Below, piece by piece: positions 35,682 through 48,407 of a DNA stretch of 64,000 nt. Position 1 is the first letter of the stretch. Every line of letters begins with the position of its first letter. The position numbers and the translations under genes are program-made. Under the pieces are notes generated by a model. The model had not been told where the DNA came from, searched no databases, and was given only the letters and a program-made list of their open reading frames with translations. Source of the stretch: Inia geoffrensis (lineage: Eukaryota > Chordata > Mammalia > Artiodactyla > Iniidae); the NCBI GenBank assembly GCA_036417435.1, contig CM070916.1:19946552-20010551 (forward strand). Reading direction: 5' to 3'.

Positions 35682-35867
35682 CTGTTGTGGGTTGAATTGT
35701 GTCCACCCCAAAAGATGCTGGATCCCGCCCACCAGTACCTGTGAATGTGACCTTGACCTTATTTGGAAATAGAGTCTTTGCAGATGATCAAGTTAAAATG
35801 AGGTCATTAGGGTGGGTCTTAATCCAAGATGACTTTGTCCTCTATTAAAAGGGGAGATGTAACCACA

Positions 35868-35921
<54 letters not shown>

Positions 35922-36175
35922 GAGGACATCACGTGAAGATGAAGGTAGAGCTTGGGGTGATGCATACACAAGCCAAGGAACACCAGAGATGGCCAGCAAG
36001 CCACCGGAAGCCAGGGGACAGGCCTGGGGCATATTCTCCCTCACAGCCTCAGAAGGAAACAGCCCTATTGACACTTGGATCTCAGACTTCCAGCCTCCAG
36101 ACTGTGAGAAATTAAATTTCTATTGTTGTAAGCCACCCAGTTGGTGGTTACACAGCCCTAGCAAACCAGTACAAG
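35682..36175 (+). mobile_element. MLT1-type solo LTR (ERVL-MaLR) carrying an expanded CA tract
   Basis: Has GTGGGTTGAATTGTGTCC, GACCTTATTTGGAAATAGAG, GTTAAAATGAGGTCATTAGG and CAGACTTCCAGCCTCCAGAC. It ends with a TTGTTGTAAGCCACCCAGT-type segment and TAGCAAACCAGTACA. The CA tract interrupts the middle. Confidence 0.9.
35869..35919. repeat. (CA)n microsatellite inside the MLT1 LTR
   Basis: About 25 uninterrupted CA units. Confidence 0.98.
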
Positions 36176-37484
36176 TGCAAAATAATATTGGGTAAAAGTT
36201 TAATGGGGAACAGGATATTTACACAATCCCAAAGCATTCCCCACAGATGACATTATTACAAAAGGTCAACTGTCATCATTCTACAGTGCAGAAACTTGGC
36301 AGGCCCTACCTTAAACAAGCGATCAAAGTAACGGGACAGACTGATATCGGGTACCTCCTGATGTGATGGGACAAGAAGGACCTATCATTTACGCAGCGAA
36401 AATTCATAACCTGAATCCAATCATGAGGACACATTAGACAACCTCCAACTGAGGGATGTTTTACAAAACAACTGGCCTGTATTCCTCAAAAATGTCAGTC
36501 ATAAAAGGTAAAGAAGAGCTGAAGAGTTCGTCTAGATTAAGAAGAATAAGAGACATGACGTCCAAATGCAGTGGACAGTTCTGGATTGGGCACTAGATTG
36601 GAAAAATAATTGCCAGGAAGGATATTATTGAGATAGTTGGCAAAATTTGAACACTGACTCTGTATTAGATAATATTGTATCAGTGTTAAATTTCCTGAAC
36701 ATGAACTCCTATTGTGATAACACAGGAGAAAGTCACGTTCTTAGGAGATACACGCTGGAGTATTTAGAACTAAAGAGTTATGATTTCCACAACTTATTCT
36801 AGAATGGCTCAAGAATAATAAGAAGAATAAAAACACATAGATGTACAGAGCAAGAGAGAGTGAGAAAGCAAATTTAAGAAAATTTTAATAATTGGTGAAT
36901 CTAGATGGAGGTATAAAATTTTTTCAAAAATTGCAATTTTTCAGTAAGTTTGAATTTAAAAAAAATAAAACATGTCAAAAGTAAAATCCTTCACATCTGA
37001 TTTGTTCGGCAGGGTGTCATTTCAATGTCGCTAACCTCTAACCTGGACGACCTGCTTAGGCCACTCATCCTCACTGCTCTAAACACAAACCCCAGAGGCA
37101 GAAATAGGTATTTCATATTCATCGCTAGTCCAGAAAATGATCACCAGCTTCAGGATGGAAATACTGTAAGCTTTATTCTGTCTCATAATAAATACACCAA
37201 GAATGAGCCTTTGCCTGTCTGCCTTTTTTCATATAGAAATCCCACCTTTATGCTGTGGGAATCTGAACCAAATATATATATTTTGAGACAGAGAAAGTAA
37301 AATTGCATGACATCCCACAGATATCTCCTCTTTTAATATTTGCCAAATTGAACAGCATACGTGATGCTGCTCTTTCTTTAAATCAGACTCAAGTATTGCA
37401 TCTTTCATGGTGTATCCTCTGGTCCCCTGGTTAAATCTGGATGGAACTTTCTGTGTTCCACAGGGGGCCGTGTTCATGATTCTG

Positions 37485-37790
37485 AGAACTGATCGCTCCG
37501 ATCCCTTATAATTGGCTTACTTTTCTCACTCTCTCTTAGATCACACGCATCTTGAGGGCTGGGACAGGGTTCTAATTTGTCTTTATCTTCAGTGCTTAGA
37601 AGGGGTTGGGTGACCAACTACCCCATTTTGCCCGGGACATAGGAGAATCTAGGACACTGAATTTTCAGCCCCAAACCGGAATGTCCCGGGCAAACCGAGA
37701 TGAGTTAAGACACACAGGTCTCAGCACACAGTAGGTGTTCAATGAATGTTGGTTGAGAAAATGGGTTTCATTGCCCTAGTATATTACAAA
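37485..37790 (+). mobile_element. L2 3' end fragment, interrupted by a hairpin element
   Basis: Contains TTAGATCACACGCATCTTGAGGGC, TTTGTCTTTATCTTCAGTGC, then after an interruption CTCAGCACACAGTAGGTG with TCAATGAATGTTGGTTGA. This is the L2 terminal order. The interruption is about 37598-37710. Confidence 0.75.
37598..37710. mobile_element. Hairpin-forming insertion (MITE-like) inside the L2
   Basis: Perfect 14-bp inverted arms TTTGCCCGGGACAT (37627-37640) and ATGTCCCGGGCAAA (37681-37694) are separated by 40 bp. The element splits an otherwise continuous L2 3' end. Family not identified. Confidence 0.6.
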
Positions 37791-39734
37791 GTCATAGACC
37801 TTATGGCTAACCAAAATAGTTGGGGGGTGTCACACACTGTGGGCTCTTATTTCAAAAGGGTGGGGAGGGGCTGAGGGTCCTCCCAGGAGTTGTATCTGGC
37901 TTAGTGAGGGGTGAGGGTCCCTTCTGACAGTTCACTACAGCACATTTTATAATCAGGTCACTTTCACTCTGGCATTTCAGAAGCCAGGCATTTTCACTGT
38001 GCAACTGAAGGCGGTAACGGCAAAGGCGCAGTGAGAGATGCAAATGCTGTTTTAACATTCTGCATGAAAACATCATCCAATTCACTTCCAGGCTGGGGTG
38101 GTGAGGCAGACAGCTGGAAAAAATGGACACTATTAGCCACTGGAGAGGAATATGCCTTTGATTCTAAAGACTAGCTGAATGACTGCACCTTGTTTTCTGG
38201 TATCAATAAAGTTTTTCAATTCTCACACCGTTTAGAAGTATATTTTCATTTTCTTTTCTTTTTCTTTTTGAATAATAATGTAACTTACTTTGCTGTAGCT
38301 CTAGATCTGAGTTGTTTTTTTTTTCTTCCTGGAGACTTAAGTGTACACAATAGTGTGCTAAGTTTTATGTTAGCAAGCATTCTTGGTAGAAACATATTAC
38401 TGACAGTAAGAGTGAGCCCTAATTCATTAATAATACAAACTTGATGGGAACAAAGACCTGGGATCAGATGTGGAGTTTACAACTTCTTTTCCCTGCTTCC
38501 CAAATGAGCGATTCTAGGAGAGATTAACTCTCTCCAATACTTGCAAATTATACTTACCATTTGTCCAGTGTTACATTAGGAGTACTGTACTATTAGTAAT
38601 ACCCTTGTCGTAAATATTTTTCATCTATGCTATTGACAGATTGTGAAAGTTAAACAACAATTTCTGTTATGCTATAGGAATCTGATCCAAAGAGATACTG
38701 TTGGGATCCACAGGGAAAATGTGAGCCCTCTTAGAGAACTTATCGGGGCTTGATTCTGATCTCTGACCATTTCAACTACTGGCTACAGTAAAGGCAGACA
38801 CTCTCAGTTTAAAGCCTGTCAAGGGTCCTGAATACTTGACTATAGAAACACAGTGGTACCATTTTCATACCCACCCTACAGAATTGTACAATTGCATAAA
38901 AGAGGGAGGCAGCTGACAAAGTGGAGGGGTTGCTGAAAACAAAGGGATTAACAAAAACAAAGAGCATGAGGAAGGAGTGTCCAAACACTGTCCTCTGATA
39001 ACTTCAGTTAAGAAGTAACCTTGTCCCAAATATTTAACCTGAATCTTATCAGGCTTCTGACTTAACAACTTCCAGTTTACAGGAAATATTAGGGATAGAG
39101 GTATAAACTAAGTAACACCATAAATAAATGATCAGACACATCCAGTGTGTGGGATATTATATAAGACAACTGGCCTTGACTCTTGAAAAGAAGAGGGAGA
39201 AAGAGAAGGGAAGATTGTTGTAAACGAAAATAAAAACAAAACAAAACTCTAAAAGCATAACAGCCAAATGCTGTGTGAGGACATTAACTGAATCCTGGAT
39301 CTGGGTACTGAGGGTTAAGAGAGAGTTTTGAGATAATTGAGGAATTCTGAATATAACATAGGTAGTAGGTGATGTTACTGAATTCCTGTTAATATTCTTA
39401 AGTGTAATCATGGTATTGTGATTGTGTAGGAGACTATCCTTGCTTTTAGGAGATTCACAAAGAGGTATTCAGAGACATAGTGTTATTTTGTCTTAGACTT
39501 ACTTGAAAGTAGCAAGAAAGTCAACCATGATTGAACCTATACAAGGAATACATGGATGTTAACTTTATTATTTTTCCAACCATTCCGGTGTCATTTGAAA
39601 AAGTTAAAAATAACAGAAAGTTGGGAGAAGAAATAAGACTTTATTGTCAGGGCACATGGTGTTTAAGAGCCTTGCTGCATTCAGCCTAGAGCAGTAACTG
39701 ACTCAAAACAATTGAGGGCTAACTGGGAGCTTTC

Positions 39735-39925
39735 ATTGAGCTAAGGCACTTACATTCGATCTTCACAACTCTGTGCTAAAGTATTACTCCCTGCTTGCAA
39801 CTGGGAAATGGGGGTTTAGAGAAGTGAAAAAAAATGGCGACACATCTAGTAAATGGCAGAGAGGAAATTCAAATTCAAATGTAGACTTCAGAATTGTTAC
39901 TCTTAACCACTACGCTCGATAGGGA
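39735..39925 (-). mobile_element. MIR fragment
   Basis: Plus strand shows AACTGGGAAATGGGGGTTTAGAGAAG, a GTAAATGGCAGAGAGG segment and TTACTCTTAACCACTACGCT at the end, the reverse complement of MIR. Confidence 0.85.
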
Positions 39926-42900
39926 TGTTGCCTATAGCTATGGTCTCCAACTTGTGTGTATTGGTTTGGTGGTGGGGTGATACACATGTCCTTAGGGATG
40001 GGTAAGATGATTCAATGTGATTGAAGACAAAAACATTAGAACTTCTATTTCTATTTCTTAAATATAAAAATATAAGGGGAATTACGCCTTCCTAATATTT
40101 CATCTATCTACCGATTGATGTGCCTTTAATCGGTCTTAGTAGCAGTGGCCATTTCTCAATTATCCCATGGGAAGAGTGAGACTAGACATTGGGAAAAGGC
40201 TTGAAATGGCACCTTCCTCTCCCCTCGTTAGCTGGCTCCTGGGGTATTGAAATCTATCCCAGTCCATAAGTGCTGGTTAAATGCATTTATGGGCTAGAGT
40301 ATATAGTTTTAACTAATTCATTAAATGGACCAGTGACTTAAAATGACTTTTGCAAAGTAACTTTGGATTTCTTTCTTTTCAAACAGTGCAAGCACAAGTG
40401 AACAACAGTAAAATGGCAGGTATGATACTTCCCTCACTCTTGATACATCTGCAACATTACAGAGTAAAGATAATAAAGGTTCTGTATTTTATCTCACTCT
40501 TCAAAAGTTTCTATTTTTTTACATACATCTCACCAGGTACAGAGTATATTAGTTCAGCAGTGCTTATATATAATTTATGCATAAATAGTTATAAATATAC
40601 TGGTGTCTATGATTCTGATTTTTTGCTGATAGAAATATGAGATCAAAAAAAAAATGGAGCTGCTTGTCTATAGCACAGGGACTGACACAATATATTTTGA
40701 ATCACTGACTTAGCAAGCAAAAACATTTAGTGAAATCAGTTTAATGAGATAGGGAAGTGTATTATAATTTAGAAAATGTTCCAATACATTGGTTAAATAA
40801 GAAAAAAGGCTTTTGTTTCTAGCATTCATCCGTTAAACACTTCATATATGTCTTCTATAAGTCAGGTTTTCTGCTACCCCTTGGGGATACAAACATGGCT
40901 GGTATATAGTTATTGCTCTTGAAGCGTTCCTAGCATCCCTGGCTAGAGGCGGGTAAACAGACACAGAGCAAATAGGATAGTCATGGGTAAGCAAAGGGCT
41001 CTGGGGGCACTGACATCAATTTGTCCTGAAATTTCCTTTCTGGGGAAAACCATTCCCTCCCAAGCAAATAAAGCTTTGCTGATATTTGCTTTTTGGTGGC
41101 TGCTGAACTCTGCCATGGGGACTATTAGGAAGCTGGGTAATTAGTCATTTCTATCCGGAGGGAGAAAAGCAAAAAATGTATCATGTCCTCCAAAGTTTCC
41201 GCCTCCAACGATGGGCTGATTTTATCCACGCACAAGTCATCGCTTTTAGCCACCACTCTGGTCTTTAGCTCCTACTTTTGCTAAGGAGCATCTGAGCTTT
41301 CCTGACTCCAGGGGAATATCTGCTCCACGGTGGAGATTTGCTAAACAGCGCTGTGTATGTCCTGGGTTTTTAAGAAATATTTGTTCAATGAATAAATACA
41401 TGTACAGCATTGCCAATTATCTGCTAAGGGAAGTAAGATTTCAAAAATGATTGATTATCTGTCAGCAGCTGCCTTTTGGACTTTCCTTTGGAGAGGAAGG
41501 AAGACATGGGCACATTCAGTCAGACTTTCTCAAAAAAAGTGCTTTCCCCTGACCTGATTACCGCCGAGCCAGAGGGAGATCTCAGGTGATACCTCCAATC
41601 CTCTAAGTAGGATTCTAGTCTCCTGCCTAGAGGAGTAATTTACATTCCAGGTGTAATTTACACAGGTAAGATGGAAGAATCTTGGAGATCTCAGAGGCAA
41701 TCTGGGCTTGGGGGAAAAAACCATGAGAATTTAACTAAAATTGAATGAATCCCATCTTAGACAGCCTTTACAATCCTTATAAAGACATACCGTTTCCAGT
41801 AACTTCCCTTTGGTTTTCTAAGTGAGTGGCCTGTTAAATTTTGATTGGGAGTGTTTTTGAACTTTGTTATTACCTTTGGTTCTAAATGGATTCTTTGATG
41901 GGGCATATTTGATCTCTTCCAAGAGACTTTGCCCATGGCTGTCTATCTACTACCTGAGGTCCATCTACCTTGGACCTTTTCTATCCTCTGGATCTTGCCT
42001 GTGAAGTGTGAGATGTGAACTGTCAGAAGACCCCCTGCTGTCTTCCCTCAATCATGTTGGGACCAGAATTCACTTCACTTCACACACCTGTGGTGTGTAC
42101 CTGGCTGGATGACCTATCTGCTCACAACTTCAGAAAGATTCCAGTGTACCTACGTCATCTGTATGGAAACATAATGTAGCTGGATGTAAATAACATATAC
42201 CGTATCTTTAGAAAAAATATGGTAAATGTTTAAAGGGCTGTACACTAAATAATACAAGTTGAGGGGGTGAAAAAAAACAACGTGAATATTTTATAGGCTG
42301 AACGTCATTTGTTAGCTTTGGAAAACAATCTGTTTCAAGAAATAAAGGCAGCCTTTATTTAAAAATGGTACATGATACCATTTTTTCAACCTGAGAGTTT
42401 AATAATCCAGTTTCACAGATGGTGACCTCATCCGGCTTTACTCTAGAGAAGAATGCTCTTTTCTTATAGCACCAAGTCATTCAACTCATGGTGTCAACCT
42501 GTATTGGAATTCAAGCCGTGTATCCACCTCCAGTGCTCAAACGATGGTCTGCATGCACGTGTTCATGACTCCCCACTTGACAATACATCCAGATCATCTG
42601 GAGTAGAGTATTTAAAGTTCCAACGTCTCAGAGGGAATGCTAATTTCTCTAATGGGGCCAAACACCTGTGAATACAATCTTCCTAATATTCTTAAGGAAG
42701 TGGGGTTACTGATGCCACTTAGTTCAACGAGGAGGCTGAAGACACATGATGTGCTTAATCTACTTGTTCGATTTATGTTGAAGCTTGAACTCAAGTCCAT
42801 TCTTCTAATACGGCTTTTAGCATCCTATTCACGAGAACATCAATTTTCCATTTGTTCTGAGTCTGTGAAGCTCTTTGGTGTTATTTTTCAGGTCTCAGAT

Positions 42901-45900
42901 TGTCCCTGTCTATCGTGTAATGTTTTGGTAGGTTCTGGAATGCTTGCAGAAATCACCTGTGACACCTGTTCTTTCTGGAAGCTTCTAAATAGGTCCTGGG
43001 GAATGACACAGCAGGGTCCTGTTACATGCAGTTTATCAGTGAACCCAGAGCAGACTTAGGCTACACAACACTGTCACCCAGCACTCTGCTGAGGGCTTGG
43101 GTCACAAGACAATCTAAAAGCAGCCTTGCGTTCTGGGCTTTCTCAGATGTTCCCAGGGAATTCAACAACACGTTCTTATCTGTTACCACGTGACATATTC
43201 TCCCTATTGTGGATTGGTGCTTTTCACGTTACTTGCCAAGGACATAAACACATATGCGTTTTGTAGGAAAAACTAAGAGGGATGAAAAAACTGGTGGGAA
43301 GTGAGAATCGTTGAAGGTTCAAAAAGACACTGCTTGGTTTTGTCAAGTTTCTCCGGGGATTGGGAATTGGATAAAAAATGTGAAAGTCTGCACCATCCCC
43401 TCTGGCTTCTGGTTTGGAGTTTCTCGGCTAGAGCATGACAGTATATTAAAGGCATGGCCTTGAAAAGACAGATGGAGCTTTTTTCTGGCAAAACACTGGT
43501 CCTCAAAGTGGAATAAACATGGGAAACACTTTCTTCCTCTGCTGCTCAGGTCAGATTTTTGCGGCAGATCTTAAGAAAACAACAGCGAAGTTTCATATCT
43601 TCACGCTCATACCTAAGGTCCTGATTGTACCTCATTCCTGAATGGTATTATAACTTAGTCAAGAAAGGGTAGTACGCATTCTACACATCCTTGAGAGATG
43701 GCACAGTTTGACACTGAACTAATCTCGAATTCAAGAGTGAAAAGAAAAAGGTAGGAAGACGTTTGGTCCGCGGAAATGCATGTGATAAACGTATTACTTT
43801 GCACGGTGGGTACCTAAATTGTGGCACTGTTTACTTCTCAAGACTGAAAATAGAAATAACTTCAAGAAGTGGTTTTTATCACTGAATCACGGAAAATAGA
43901 GGCTCAGCAGAGCTCCCATGGCCCAACACTTCTAGAGCATTCTTGACAGATACTCATCTAGACTCAGTTTACATGTTTCCAATGACAGATAGCAATGCTA
44001 ATATGAAGAGGACCTGGGATTCGCTGCCTGACCCAAAGCAAGTCACTGCCCCTCTCCGAGCAGTTCCGGGGGTTTTCATGGACAAGGCTTGACTATGAAG
44101 CGTAAGCATGTCCCTTCTCCTCCTCCTGTGACTGGCACTGAGATGGAGCTCCCAACTTTCCCTCTTGCTTTGCTTTGTTCCTTTGCAATCTATGTGGATT
44201 CTGCGGTTTTCTGCCCATCACCTGGTAAAGTCTCCTTTTGATTCATTTCCGCCCTTCAGTCTGTCCAACCTTTGCTCTCTCACTCTCTGCTCCCAGCTTT
44301 TGAGACCAGCTCTGTCCTCCTCGATTGCTACCTTTGGTCTCTATTGCTTCTCAGGCATTATTTTGGCAGTGTAGGTGCAGACATCCCACGGAGCTTTCCC
44401 GGATCTACAGCATGCCTTGTGACAAGTGCTGATTCTAAGTTAGGCTATTAGATATGCGATCTTCATGATGCCTGATAGGAAGATCTCAGAGGCATGCTCA
44501 AATGAAGAGAAAGAATTCAGTATTTCTAGCAGTTATAAAGCAGTTTGGATATTTAAAGACTGACCTCTGCTCCCACCATCATTTATTCTATCACTATTGA
44601 ATGAAAACTTTTGGAAGTTCTTTGTGGCTCGAAAAGCAGACTGCCCTCGCTTTCCCTCAATTTTCTGATATAGCCAACAAGATCATGGCAGTGGCTTGGA
44701 CTGATCCCTTTGTATGGGACTAACCCGGAAATTAACACTAATTCAGGAAAGTGCCAGAAAAAGCTTATATATTTAATAGCCCAATTTTGCCAACATGAAA
44801 AAAGCCTGAAGTTCTGCACAACCAGTCTTGCTGAATAAACTCTGATTCTTTGCCAACTATTACTTCAAGTGTGTGATCTCTCCATAGGATCTTTGACGAT
44901 ACTCAGAAAATCCATATAGAGTCTCTAACTCTACCTGTGACTGAGATACTGCAGTGACTCTGCTACGCTCATAACCACCTGAAGGGACTCTTAAAATGCT
45001 GAATTTTCATCTTCAGGGAATGAAATCCTGGGCATTACAAGTATGTCTGCTAATTAAAGAAGGGGGAGGAGGCATGGCAAAGCATTCAAGTTGAGGCATT
45101 CCTGAATATTTTAGGATCCATCATTTAATTCTAAACGTGTGGGGCTGTATTCTTTCACACCAAAGCTGAGAAACAGGTGTGTATTCTGGTCTTTTGCTCC
45201 GAAGCCACTACAGATATTTGGAACTTACCAAGGAATAAAAAATATCCTTTTGCTTATGCAAGATTGGTGTAATTGAGCAGGGCCTTCTTAAGTAAGATAT
45301 TACAAACACGATTCCATCCAACAGCAAGAGGACCCACAAAGATGTACACACATTGGAGAAGTAATTTAGGTGAAGCATAGAAAAATATTCAGCAAGTGGT
45401 GGGTGGAAATCAGATTTCTCTAAATTCTAAAACCGTTTAGGGTAGAGATGAGTTGACCTAAATCTTTCATGGAATAGGCAACAAAAAGCATACAAGCCTC
45501 TTTTGGGCACGTGTGATTTGATTTATACTTAACTATGTAGACCTGTACTTCGTGGTGAACAATAAATGCTCTTTTTGCATCTATTGTGTTATATTCATGA
45601 TAGAACACAATGTTCTGCCTTTTCCTTCATGGATTTATTGGGAGTTGATTCTAGTTTAATTGCCAGTGATTTAGGCCTAAGGGAATTTGAAGAACAACAG
45701 AACGAGATACTGATAAATGCAGCCAAGAATGTCAATCACAGGACCCAAGGGTGTCCATTAACTCTAACTCAGACCTGTAGTCTATACACTGGGAAGAGGA
45801 GAGCATGATAAGTGGATAATTCCTTCTGTGGGTCTTAACTTCAACATCTCTTCTCTAGGGCTGGCCTCGACCCCCAGGGCCGCTTAGGATCTCCCCTGTA

Positions 45901-46311
45901 TGTTCGCACAGGGATGCCTCTGGTTTTTCCTGTCATAACGATTTCCCCATTCATTGGGACTGTGGGTCTTCCCTCCCAGATTGCAGGTGACATCAGGGCA
46001 GGACCTCTGTCATTTATGTTCAGCACCTCCTAGGAGATGAGTGTCCCATCTGGCACAACACCTGGTTTATGGCAGCAGTCAATAGACAGCCAGTGGATAA
46101 ATAAACGAATGAATAAATGTGGTAGAGTAGGCAGAGGGCAAATCTAAATTCTGAGTCTCTAAATTAAATTGTAAATGAAATTTGAATAGTAGATCTCCTT
46201 ACTTGCAAAATAAATTGTTGCCTTAGGGAGGGGCATCTCTTATAAAACTCCCTACTTTATGGAGAAATGGTTGTGTAGGGTCTACTTATGGGTAGTTGGT
46301 TCAATTAAACA

Positions 46312-46333
46312 CACATACACACACACACACACG
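46312..46333. repeat. Short (AC)n tract
   Basis: About 11 AC units with one T interruption at the start. Confidence 0.85.
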
Positions 46334-46344
46334 CATATCAGTTT

Positions 46345-46640
46345 AGTGTATACAATGTACTGGGCACACAGTCACACAAACAAGATGGTCTTGCCTTCAG
46401 GGAACTTACTACCCAGTGAGAGAACAGACTTACACATAAGTAAGCATAAGAAATTGCTCACAGGTTTCAGGGCTGTAGGGCACGAGAAGTCAGGTCAATG
46501 TTTTACTGTTGAAGAGGAGGTGGCATCCAGGGAGGCTTCAAGGAAGAGGTGGCAGTTGAACTGAGCCTTAAAGGAGGAGTAGCACCTACAGGTGGAAGGG
46601 TTGGGAAGATCTCTTTTTTGGCAGAGGGGCCCTGAGTGGC
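46345..46640 (+). mobile_element. Ancient repeat-derived sequence, family not assigned
   Basis: TACAATGTACTGGGCACACAG, CTTGCCTTCAGGGAACTTAC, ACTGAGCCTTAAAGGAGGAG and related phrases recur in mammalian genomes in this order. Similar traces are near 40840-41000, 57720-57910, 58930-59230 and 59925-60000. I cannot name the family reliably. Confidence 0.4.
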
Positions 46641-47234
46641 AAAAGTTCATAGACATGAAGGCTCTTCATTACTGGAGAGAAGCAGATGTGCCCGGCGTGT
46701 GGAGATGTGTTTGCTTTAATTGTGACTTTGGCAAAGTCGCATCATTTCCCTACAATTTGGTTTCAAAATGGGGAAACTACTGCCTTTCCCTGCCCCCTGC
46801 CAACTGTCTTCTTAAAGACTTAATAACGCTCAGTAAGTTAATACATTGCGAGGGGACTTGGAGCTGGAAGTTCTTAATGAGTAGAAACATCACCATGGGG
46901 ACAGATGGCACAGGGGGATGAAAGTGCAACCTTTCTGGGAAATCAAGTTCTTACTCCTGGGAGGTAAATTACCTTTTCCTGGGAGCCATCTGGTTACCTT
47001 AAAGATCCAATTTACCCCATGGGGGCACCAAGGAGGGGTGCCATCTACTCCCCTTATGATTAGACTCCAGTGACATCATAGTACTTGACTTTCACCTTTA
47101 CATCTTAACCATCCAATAACCTAGGCCGATTCTCTTGGTCTCCTCCAAGTGGCAAAGATGTCAGAGGTCCCTTTTTTAGCTCTAGTGGGAGAGGAACAAT
47201 CTTTTAAAATAGCAGAATGCCCATTCTGGGCAAG

Positions 47235-47560
47235 GAAACAATGAACGTCTAAAGCAGCAACATCCAACAGAAATATGATGTGAGCCACAAATGTAATTTA
47301 AAATTTTCTAGGAGCCATATTAAAAAAAGTGAAGATAATTTTAGGAATATATTCTGTTTAACCCAAGCCATCCAAACTATTATTGTTTCAACATATAATG
47401 AATAAGTAACATTTTAATTAGATAGTTTACATTCTTTTTTGTATTAAGTCATCAAAATCTGGTGTGTGTTTTATGCCTACAGCCCATCTCAGTTCAGTCT
47501 ACTGATATCTCCAGTGCTCAATGGCCATATGCAGCTGGTGGCTGCCATGTTGGGAACATA
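47235..47560. mobile_element. hAT-Charlie-type DNA transposon remnant (subfamily uncertain)
   Basis: Contains AACATCCAACAGAAATATGATG, GAGCCACAAATGTAATTTAAAATTTTC, TTATTGTTTCAACATATAATG and AAATCTGGTGTGTGTTTTATGC. It ends CAGTGCTCAATGGCCATATGCAGCTGGTGGCTGCC, recalling the internal and terminal parts of Charlie-derived MER elements. Confidence 0.6.
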
Positions 47561-48393
47561 GGTCTAAGGTCCTTCCCGGGCACATCGGGAAGTGGGGGCC
47601 AGTGACATGGTGGGGGGAGCTGAGTTGTTTGAATGAGTTGAAGGCAGGCTGTTAGCTGAACATTAGAGGGTTCAGTATGTCTTTCTGAATTCTTTGGGTA
47701 GGTGGTACTTCCAATCAACAGAACTCATTTTCATCCCTTTTCTTTGGTGCCATTCTCTTGCTCTCCACTGCGTCCCCCTGGATCAACTGCCCAAAGTGCA
47801 CCCACCAGGAAAGAACTGGATTGAAATTAGGTTACATTTGAAGTCTGGCTGGGAGCCAGCGTTTCCCTAGAATCGCTTCCATTTATATAAATGCGAACAT
47901 GTTGCATTTAGTTTTGTGACATCTGCCAATATTTTGTCTATGTGGCAGAGATTTTTCTGGCTTACATTTATTTATTTTTATGGAAGTATAACGATCATCC
48001 AGAAAAGTATACAAATCATATACATACGAACAGATAGATGAATTTCTACCAAGATACTCATGGAACAAGCCACCAGATATGTGGCAGTTTTTAAAAAGGA
48101 AAGTATGTTAAAAGTCTTTCTTGGATCCCATTCCCCACAAGATTCATTCTCTTGAAAATTAATTGCATCAAGTCATTGATATGCAGGGATTACAGGTTAC
48201 TGAAGAGCAGAGAGTTTCTTATTGATGTACTGTAATTTTGAGATTATAATGCATATCCATTTTAAAGACAAAGGACTGTCAAAAAAGCTGATACAAAAGA
48301 AATTAAGTTCAAGGCAGCCCAACACCATTCCACCTTTTCCTTCAAGAAGTCCAGCCTCACCTGTAGGCATTTAGAGACCGCCTTTCACCATGG

Positions 48394-48407
48394 CCACCAG
48401 ATGGCAG
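48394..48407 (+). promoter_or_regulatory. Candidate CTCF binding site
   Basis: CCACCAGATGGCAG matches the core consensus CCASYAGRKGGCAS at all 14 positions. It lies in GPC6 intron 6 outside any recognised repeat. Occupancy cannot be judged from sequence. Confidence 0.55.

Noticed and set aside
42637..43059. 140-codon plus-strand frame in intron 6
   Set aside because: No domain, no homologue recognised, antisense to GPC6.
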